From positions 1 to 9,287 of the forward strand of contig DHJV01000160.1 of assembly GCA_002404515.1 (NCBI GenBank): a stretch of DNA of 9,287 bases, in the 5' to 3' direction. A program made the position numbers and the translations under genes. The notes under the pieces were generated by a model. That model searched no databases and was not told the DNA's origin. It saw only the letters and a program-made list of their open reading frames with translations. The stretch is from Lachnospiraceae bacterium UBA4711 (GTDB lineage Bacteria > Bacillota > Clostridia > Lachnospirales > Lachnospiraceae). Below, piece after piece: positions 4,984-9,287 of this stretch. Each line of letters starts with the position of its first letter. Position 1 is the first letter of the stretch.

Positions 4984-5390
4984 CAGCAAAAGAAATTGAA
5001 GAGAACCGGAAGAAGATCCACGAGATCCTCGACATCGTTCTCGACACCAACGGGCTGGAGGGCCGGACAACAAAAACAACCGGACCATTACCGGCCGTAT
5101 TCTTCAGATTCTTAGGCCACACAGGGGTCATGGATGTAAGCATCTTTGAAAACGGATGGGCAGTAGACAATGAACCGACTACGATCGGCTTTAATACAGC
5201 AGCACCGATCAACGACCGAGATATTCAGGCGATGAGACTGAAGTGTCAGGATGCGCTTTATGGAAAGTACGGAGTCGAATCAGCAGAGCTGAGAAGAAAC
5301 CAGATCATGAATGAGATCTCGGCAAGGAAAGAAGAGCTTGAGGAACTGGAGTATTACATTCAGGAACAGAGACAGAAGCTTAAGAGATAA
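4980..5390 (+). CDS. Unknown phage early protein with C-terminal coiled coil
   Basis: A 136-residue soluble protein that I cannot assign. Residues 1-95 look like a small mixed alpha/beta domain (PAVFFRFLGHTGVMDVSIFENGW at its centre, described by its core VFFRFLGHTG). Residues 97-136 are strongly charged and heptad-like (IMNEISARKEELEELEYYIQ), so a coiled coil and oligomer are likely. It starts with ATGA overlap to the HTH gene, so it is in the same operon and translationally coupled. No cysteines suited to zinc binding and no membrane segment are present. Confidence 0.75.
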   Translation: MTAKEIEENRKKIHEILDIVLDTNGLEGRTTKTTGPLPAVFFRFLGHTGVMDVSIFENGWAVDNEPTTIGFNTAAPINDRDIQAMRLKCQDALYGKYGVESAELRRNQIMNEISARKEELEELEYYIQEQRQKLKR

Positions 5391-5485
5391 AGCCTGGCAG
5401 CAGGCAACCAGTACGGCCGATTCATCCGTCGTGGGTGAACATTTCATAAAATCTCCTGAAAAACCTTGAAACTGAATTATCCGTA

Positions 5486-5505
5486 CACCCCGCCCGCGGC
5501 GGGTG
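5486..5505 (+). other. GC-rich hairpin in the 5391-5537 gap
   Basis: CACCCCGCC and GGCGGGTG pair over 8 bp with one bulged C and a CGC loop, 32 bases upstream of the next start codon. There is no T-run, so it is not a terminator; it may affect mRNA processing or translation. A smaller GCCTG/CAGGC hairpin lies near 5392-5405. Otherwise the gap of 147 bases shows no gene. Confidence 0.4.
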
Positions 5506-5537
5506 GATGGGCTGTGCTGGGGAGAGAAAGGAAGAAC

Positions 5538-5774
5538 ATGAAAACGACATTGAGTGATTTAAACAATCACCTTTTTGAACAGCTGGAAAGGCTGAATGAT
5601 GATGATCTGGATGAAGATCAACTCGAAAAGGAGCTGAAGCGCGCGAAGGGCATGACAGCGATCGCTTCGCAGATCATCCAGAACGGTCAGCTTGCCTACA
5701 AGGTGATGACCCACCGGGATGAATATGGCAATGACCATGATGTACCGCACATGCTGGAAGCGGGTGACGAATGA
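5538..5774 (+). CDS. Small acidic phage protein, unknown function
   Basis: A 78-residue protein beginning MKTTLSDLNNHLFEQLERLNDDDLDEDQLEKELKRA when read in parts: LSDLNNHLFEQLERL then an acidic linker and a helix with AKGMTAIASQIIQNGQLA. Such short proteins with an LNNHLF(E/A)QLERL start and an ..A..IA..II.NGQLA core are common next to HNH genes in Bacillota prophages, with no known function that I can name. The ATG at 5538 has AAAGGAAG at 5527-5534. A TTG at 5466 in the same frame lacks a ribosome binding site. The stop overlaps the next start by ATGA, so it is coupled to the HNH gene. Confidence 0.8.
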   Translation: MKTTLSDLNNHLFEQLERLNDDDLDEDQLEKELKRAKGMTAIASQIIQNGQLAYKVMTHRDEYGNDHDVPHMLEAGDE

Positions 5775-6415
5775 AAGCTGTGTATCCTCCGGAAATACAC
5801 GAATACATTTGCAGCCATTCGTGGCATGTTACCTCCGGGGACATGGCCGCGCAAGTCAATAAAAAGTTCGGGACCGCCTACACAGGGGGACAGGTCAAAT
5901 CATTCCGGGCGCGGAACCACGTCATAAGTGGAACGGCGGGGTGGTACATGAAAGGGCGTGCACCGGCAAACAAAGGAAAGAAGTTGGAAGAAGTGGTCGG
6001 GGCGAAGCGTGCCGAAGAGATTCGGAATAGTATATCGCAGCGTCGAAAAAAAGAAGGCGCAATGAATAAGAGCCCACTGGGCACGGTCGTCATTCGATGC
6101 GGTTACCGGTTTCAAAAGAGGAGCATGACGGGAAGCTGGGGCGAGCAATGGGGTTATGTGCACAGGATGGTATGGGAGAAGTCAAATGGTCCTATACCGG
6201 AGGGCATGGTGGTGTCATTCAGAGACGGGAACCGGCTGAACTGCAGGCTTGAGAATCTGATGCTCATCACGAGACGGGAAAGCGCCTGCATGAACATGAT
6301 GGGCCTGCGATCTGAAGATCCGAAGCTCACAGAAGCCGGCCTGAATACGGTCAGACTGAAAAATGCAATAGTCGATCAGAAGAAAGGAAGAGAGAAACAT
6401 GAGAGTAAGTGTTGA
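5771..6415 (+). CDS. HNH-family protein with N-terminal DNA-binding region
   Basis: A 214-residue protein. Residues 1-55 (PPEIHEYICSHSWHVTSGDMA, then a QVKSFRARNH recognition-like helix) resemble a helix-turn-helix. A basic linker with KGRAPANKGKK follows. An HNH_3-like core covers about 125-170: VHRMVWEKSNGPIPEG, VVSFRDGNRLNCRLENL, MLITRR. In most HNH nucleases of this type the second strand carries a catalytic His (NHxDGN); here that position is Phe (SFRDGN). My recollection is that phage proteins of this subfamily often have Phe there, so this may not be a recent loss, but nuclease activity is uncertain. Start by ATGA overlap with the preceding gene; its end overlaps the next gene by 17 bases. 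It could act as a homing-like or regulatory DNA-binding protein. Confidence 0.82.
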   Translation: MKAVYPPEIHEYICSHSWHVTSGDMAAQVNKKFGTAYTGGQVKSFRARNHVISGTAGWYMKGRAPANKGKKLEEVVGAKRAEEIRNSISQRRKKEGAMNKSPLGTVVIRCGYRFQKRSMTGSWGEQWGYVHRMVWEKSNGPIPEGMVVSFRDGNRLNCRLENLMLITRRESACMNMMGLRSEDPKLTEAGLNTVRLKNAIVDQKKGREKHESKC

Positions 6416-6686
6416 CATGCAGTTATCGCGGCGTGACATTCGACGCCTTCGTCGCCTGGATCGGAAGCTCGACCAGCTCCAGAGAGCAGCGGAGCGTCAC
6501 ATCAAGGGCATCGGCGATTTCATCGGCATGGCCATGGCAGGCATTGGAGCAGCCGTATTTTTGTTAGGAATCGCAGTAGCGGACAGCATCCCGACCGAGG
6601 GCCTCGTCTCCTGGACGTTTATCACCCTGTGCGGATTGCTGGGTGGTGCAGCGGGTGCCTGGCTTCTCGGATGGATGCGGAGGTGA
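6399..6686 (+). CDS. Small basic protein with two membrane segments
   Basis: A 95-residue protein, unrecognised. Residues 8-36 form a highly basic helix (LSRRDIRRLRRLDRKLDQL). Two glycine/alanine-rich hydrophobic segments follow at about 42-63 and 70-92, joined by a short loop with IPTEG, and the chain ends in RR. The positive N-terminus and C-terminus should stay inside. The ATG at 6399 lies within the end of the HNH gene, with AAAGGA at 6383-6388; an ATG at 6417 lacks a clear site. A holin is unlikely given its place among early genes. Confidence 0.75.
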   Translation: MRVSVDMQLSRRDIRRLRRLDRKLDQLQRAAERHIKGIGDFIGMAMAGIGAAVFLLGIAVADSIPTEGLVSWTFITLCGLLGGAAGAWLLGWMRR

Positions 6687-6813
6687 AGGCATGACATGGG
6701 AATAGAGCATGCAGCAGGGGCAAAAAGAATGACCGATGCATCTGGACAATGCACCGGCCAAATAGAAAAACCAACGATTTAAGACTACCACATTCTGGAG
6801 GGGCGGGCAAGGC

Positions 6814-6969
6814 GTGAAGGAAAAGGAAATAATCGAATTTCTGGTACGGAATGTATCGGAGCTCACACTGATGGAGGAGCAGAAGCACGATGTACATCGC
6901 ATCGAGCGGATGATCACCGGCATGAAGGTCACCATTGACCGGATCCAGCGTGAAGGCACCAAGAAGTAG
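6814..6969 (+). CDS. Small helical protein (51 residues), unknown
   Basis: Starts with GTG at 6814, preceded by GGAGGGG at 6797-6803. The product, read as (M)KEKEIIEFLVRNVSELT followed by LMEEQKHDVHRIERMITGMK and a basic end, is charged and almost wholly helical. The frame continues upstream to an ATG at 6736 (77 residues), but that codon has no good ribosome binding site and lies in a small hairpin (6733-6757), so the shorter form is preferred. It is in line with the early operon. Between 6687 and 6813 nothing else is visible except very short frames. Confidence 0.55.
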   Translation: MKEKEIIEFLVRNVSELTLMEEQKHDVHRIERMITGMKVTIDRIQREGTKK

Positions 6970-6985
6970 CTGCATGGTGAACCAC

Positions 6986-7006
6986 TTCCATTTTGGAAAC
7001 AGTTCA
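6986..7006 (+). repeat. 21-bp exact repeat with TTCCA-TTT-TGGAA palindrome, copy 2
   Basis: Identical to 2496-2516 in the same orientation, 4.5 kb away. It lies just after the small helical-protein gene in a 261-base stretch (6970-7230) without a convincing gene. A 23-codon frame from ATG 6973 runs through it but has no ribosome binding site. A weak promoter-like pair (TTGAAT and TATCGA, 17 bp apart) lies shortly downstream, around 7043-7071. Confidence 0.5.
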
Positions 7007-7180
7007 GAGGGATGGATTTACGGCCGGACTGAATCCCGGTCTTGAATCAAATAGATGGCTGTCCTATCGAGCCTAAACGGGGAGCTTGCATTTATTCGTG
7101 CGATTCAAGTCAATCCAAGTCATAAGCATGAACGAATGTTTGCGATTCTGCATTTACAACAGGCTGCACGAAATGCCATG

Positions 7181-7204
7181 GCCTCCACCCCATACAGTGG
7201 AGGC
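7181..7204 (+). other. Hairpin in the leader of the 7231 gene
   Basis: GCCTCCAC (7181-7188) and GTGGAGGC (7197-7204) form a perfect 8-bp stem with loop CCCATACA, ending 14 bases before the AAGGAG ribosome binding site (7219-7224). There is no T-run. It may insulate the mRNA or regulate translation. Confidence 0.4.
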
Positions 7205-7230
7205 AGCAGCCACCATAGAAGGAGAAGAGG

Positions 7231-7668
7231 ATGACGCTACAGATGATCGACACAGAGACCGGGGAGCTGCAGCCGGTTAAGGAGAAGGAACAGCACGAAA
7301 TGCACACGCATTTTGGCGTGTGCCGTTTTTGCGGTCAGTCCGGAATGGTTGACAGTGAAAACGAGGATGAGCCGCAGGAAGAAGTGAACGAGGCCGTCAC
7401 ACTCCGGTGTACGTGTGATAAGGCTAGGGAGTATCAGAAGTGGATCAGCAAGGTTGAAGAGGCCCGTGGAAATCTGAAAGAGATTGCACAGGGCGTATCG
7501 GAGGACATCATGATTGCTGCAGAAGCAGGGCTCAATGCCATCGCGATGCTGAAGATCAGCCAGATTCAGATTCATTTCGACACGCGCGTACTGAAGATCC
7601 AGGCAAAGAGGAGCGGAAGCATACTGGTTCAGATGACCCGCACCGAGAAGAACGCAGCCGAGGCCTGA
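7231..7668 (+). CDS. Unknown phage protein with four-cysteine zinc-binding motif
   Basis: A 145-residue protein. Four cysteines, C31-x2-C34 (CRFCGQSG) and C60-x-C62 (LRCTCDKA), separated by an acidic stretch, look like one zinc-ribbon-type site. Residues 65-110 are helical and acidic (KVEEARGNLKEIAQGVSEDI). The end (QIHFDTRVLKIQAKRSGSILVQMTRTEK) looks beta-rich. The ATG at 7231 has AAGGAG at 7219-7224; an ATG at 7243 is also possible. It directly abuts the VRR-NUC gene (TGA then ATG), so a link to DNA processing is plausible but not shown. Confidence 0.75.
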   Translation: MTLQMIDTETGELQPVKEKEQHEMHTHFGVCRFCGQSGMVDSENEDEPQEEVNEAVTLRCTCDKAREYQKWISKVEEARGNLKEIAQGVSEDIMIAAEAGLNAIAMLKISQIQIHFDTRVLKIQAKRSGSILVQMTRTEKNAAEA

Positions 7669-8076
7669 ATGAGAAATTACCGAGTAGAAGCAAAGAAGTG
7701 CCCGGACGGGAAGACCAGATTGACAGGCTCCGAGGATGATGAGCAGGAGAAGGTCTTCCAGTGGAAGCAGCTGCAGCAGCACGCGCATCCGGAATTGAAG
7801 AGCCTCCATCATACACCGAACGGGGGCAGCAGGAACCGTCTGGAAGCCGTCAAGTTCAAAAGGATGGGCGTGTTGGCGGGGATCCCCGACATTGAACTGA
7901 ACGTGAGCCGGAAAGGCTACCATGGCTTATTCATCGAGATGAAGGTCGGCATGAATCGGCCGACCGAGCACCAGAACGAGATGATGGAGGAGCTCACCAT
8001 GCAGGGATACCTGTGCCGGGTGTGCTGGAGCGGAGATGATGCCATCGATGAGATCAAGGAGTATCTGGGCATATGA
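7669..8076 (+). CDS. VRR-NUC domain nuclease
   Basis: A 135-residue single-domain nuclease of the PD-(D/E)XK superfamily. In order: an N-terminal helix with acidic residues (DDEQEKVFQW, 23-32), HHTPNGGSRN (47-56), GVLAGIPDIEL with the key D74, GLFIEMK with E90 and K92, and PTEHQNEMMEEL with Q102, then GYLCRVCWSGDDAIDEI. This is the full VRR-NUC pattern. Phage members are thought to act as structure-specific or junction-resolving nucleases in replication and recombination, by relation to FAN1. The start abuts the previous stop, with GAGG at the end of the previous gene as ribosome binding site. Confidence 0.93.
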   Translation: MRNYRVEAKKCPDGKTRLTGSEDDEQEKVFQWKQLQQHAHPELKSLHHTPNGGSRNRLEAVKFKRMGVLAGIPDIELNVSRKGYHGLFIEMKVGMNRPTEHQNEMMEELTMQGYLCRVCWSGDDAIDEIKEYLGI

Positions 8077-8107
8077 ACCATCATATTAAGGAAGGAAGCG
8101 ACGAAGG

Positions 8108-8641
8108 ATGAGAAAGATCACCTATATCTGTGACCGATGCGGTCGAGAGATCCAGTCACAGGCAGAGAACCCAATGGCCGTCACGTTCGACTTCGCGCAG
8201 CGTGAAGAGAATGACGCTGAGAGGGGAAAGCCAGTGCCGGACGAGATCAGGACCGTTATAGGGGCCGCGCTCGGCCGTGATTACTGCTACGAATGCATTC
8301 GGAAGATTGCCGACTTCGTGAAGGACAATGACGCGGAGCAGGTAGAAGCCGAACGCATGAACTCGATGCAGGAAGAGAACGAATGTTTGCATCAAGAGGT
8401 TGACAACCTGATGCAGCAGATCGCCGATCTCAAAAAGGAAACATTGACTGCACAGGCGCAAGGCGACGCAGAAAAGCTGAAGACCGCGCTGAAAAAAGCG
8501 TCAGGGAAAGCCGGCAAGGCAGTGAAACCGCTAGATGTTGGAAAGATCCGAGCGCTGGAGAGGATCGGATGGAGCGCATCCGAGATTGCATTCGATATGC
8601 ATATCAAAGAAGACGAGGTTAAGAAGGTCCTGAAGGCGTGA
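8108..8641 (+). CDS. Zinc-ribbon, coiled-coil and HTH protein, unknown
   Basis: A 177-residue protein of three parts. Residues 1-70 hold a split zinc site: C8-x2-C11 (YICDRCGRE) and C60-x2-C63 (DYCYECIRK). Residues 76-130 are heptad-like (EENECLHQEVDNLMQQIADLKK), a likely coiled coil. A lysine/alanine-rich linker follows, and 143-175 (KIRALERIGWSASEIAFDMH, then KEDEVKKVL) closely resembles the resolvase-type helix-turn-helix. It is probably a DNA-binding dimer, and may be an early or middle-gene regulator. GAAGG directly before the ATG and AAGGAAGG at 8089-8096 are the ribosome binding site candidates. No better-known family was recognised. Confidence 0.78.
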   Translation: MRKITYICDRCGREIQSQAENPMAVTFDFAQREENDAERGKPVPDEIRTVIGAALGRDYCYECIRKIADFVKDNDAEQVEAERMNSMQEENECLHQEVDNLMQQIADLKKETLTAQAQGDAEKLKTALKKASGKAGKAVKPLDVGKIRALERIGWSASEIAFDMHIKEDEVKKVLKA

Positions 8642-8670
8642 ACGAAATGACCAGGAAATAAAAAGGGCAC

Positions 8671-8696
8671 GGCAGAGCTCACAAATCTGCCTTTCT
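8671..8696 (+). terminator. Weak hairpin between early operon and HUH gene
   Basis: GGCAGA and TCTGCC pair over 6 bp with a nine-base loop, followed by TTTCT. This could be a weak or partial terminator. A poor promoter-like pair (TTACTT, 17 bp, TGTATG) lies between it and the next start. Both calls are uncertain. Confidence 0.3.
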
Positions 8697-8751
8697 AGAC
8701 TCGTTATAGCAATTACTTTTAGGACATTCTGTATTTGTATGGGGAGGTGAC

Positions 8752-9287
8752 ATGTACCTTAAAAAACAATGGTTCTATGGGAACCGAATCGAGGTGCGGA
8801 AGTACCACACATTCAAGTACAACGTAAAGGGCGAGATCAGGCAGAAGAGGAATAAGCCGACACCGGAGCAGCAAGAGATCGCAAATGAGAATGCAGCCAG
8901 GGCGAAGTTGAAGCGTCTGATGATCAACAACTTCGGAGATGGCGACATGCATGTGACTCTTACGTACCGGAAGGAATGCCGCCCGACCGCCGAGGAATCA
9001 AAGGAGCTGATTCGGAAGTTCTTCCGGAAGCTCCGGACGTATTACAAAAAGCATGGGGCGGAATTCCGGTGGATCATGGTGAAGGAGGACAGCGAGAAAG
9101 TGATCCACCACCACATGGTGATGAATGATGTTGAAGGGCTTCTAGGCTTTCTTCGGAAAGCATGGCCGCATGGAGGAGTTCACATTGTCCCGCTATACGA
9201 GAACAAAGATTTCGGAGGGCTAGCCGATTACTTCGTGAAGGAAACGAAGGAGACATACAAGAAGCACAAGGAAAACGGTGAGCCGTA
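8752..9287 (+). CDS. HUH-endonuclease / rolling-circle replication initiator-like protein, 3' end cut off
   Basis: The open frame runs off the right edge, with 178 full codons visible. The order of motifs is that of HUH replication proteins: motif 1 HVTLTYR (67-73), motif 2 IHHHMVM with H119 and H121 as metal ligands, and motif 3 DYFVKE with Y160 as likely nucleophile and K163 (YxxK). Such enzymes nick one strand at an origin and join to its 5' end through the tyrosine to start rolling-circle replication. I place it with the phage REP_ORF2/G2P-type proteins by these motifs. The ATG at 8752 has GGGAGG at 8742-8747. It is the only replication gene visible in the window, so it may start replication of the element. 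The N-terminal 60 residues are basic. Its nick site was not identified. Confidence 0.82.
   Translation, partial: MYLKKQWFYGNRIEVRKYHTFKYNVKGEIRQKRNKPTPEQQEIANENAARAKLKRLMINNFGDGDMHVTLTYRKECRPTAEESKELIRKFFRKLRTYYKKHGAEFRWIMVKEDSEKVIHHHMVMNDVEGLLGFLRKAWPHGGVHIVPLYENKDFGGLADYFVKETKETYKKHKENGEP

Noticed and set aside
6733..6757. Hairpin CCGATGCAT...ATGCACCGG as a terminator
   Set aside because: The stem has a mismatch and no T-run follows, so termination is not supported.
7021..7130. tRNA-like stretch (GATTCAAGTCAATCC)
   Set aside because: No acceptor stem, anticodon arm or T arm can be folded around it.
7086..7280. 64-codon + strand frame over the gap before the zinc-motif gene
   Set aside because: No ribosome binding site; its second half is the +1 shadow of the 7231 gene and its first half has no coding character.
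7237..7923. 228-codon minus-strand frame
   Set aside because: It lies opposite the zinc-motif gene and the VRR-NUC gene, has no ribosome binding site, and its product is low in recognisable motifs. The + strand genes are strongly supported.
7131..8390. 14-base match GAACGAATGTTTGC at about 7131 and 8377
   Set aside because: One copy is inside a coding region, there is no symmetry or shared context, and a match of this length is not rare enough in 9 kb to be meaningful.

Overview
The window looks like the left arm of a temperate phage or phage-like integrative element in a Gram-positive (Bacillota, probably Clostridia-type) genome. The reasons are strong AAGGAGG-type ribosome binding sites, a DUF739-type Cro-like gene opposite an S24 repressor, a tyrosine integrase of the arm-binding type, and a dense run of small one-direction early genes with ATGA overlaps. 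The genus cannot be told from the sequence. No tRNA, rRNA, CRISPR array or insertion sequence was seen.

Region 1 (1-1031, + strand): the 3' part of an ImmA/IrrE-family zinc metallopeptidase cut by the left edge, overlapping by 17 bases a gene for a protein with two membrane segments. Region 2 (1032-1300): a junction holding a perfect 12-bp inverted repeat that reads as a terminator, and two clusters of an 11-bp direct repeat that are good candidates for integrase arm sites. An element end (attL) or a joined attP probably lies here. Region 3 (1301-4339, - strand): integrase, DinD and the S24-type repressor. Region 4 (4340-4527): divergent promoters and GTTYAGAA-type operators, the lysis-lysogeny switch. 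Region 5 (4528-9287, + strand): Cro-like protein, an excisionase-like HTH protein, several small unknown phage proteins, an HNH-family protein, a small membrane protein, two zinc-finger-like proteins, a VRR-NUC nuclease and, running off the right edge, an HUH (rolling-circle type) replication protein.

The genes fit one scheme. The repressor holds the rightward early promoter off. When RecA stimulates its self-cleavage, the Cro-like gene and the early operon are expressed, ending in nucleases and a possible HUH replication initiator. DinD, known in E. coli as an SOS gene acting on RecA, sits between repressor and integrase.

The most unusual signal is a pair of related segments of about 120 bp, just upstream of the integrase and of the dinD gene. 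Each holds, on the + strand, a promoter-like sequence with an identical -10 core, a small hairpin, and a terminator hairpin with a T-run. The stems diverge in sequence but stay paired, some through G-U pairs that work only in the + strand RNA. They look like two paralogous, approximately 70-nt small RNAs bracketing dinD. Nothing here was checked by database search; family names come from motif recognition.
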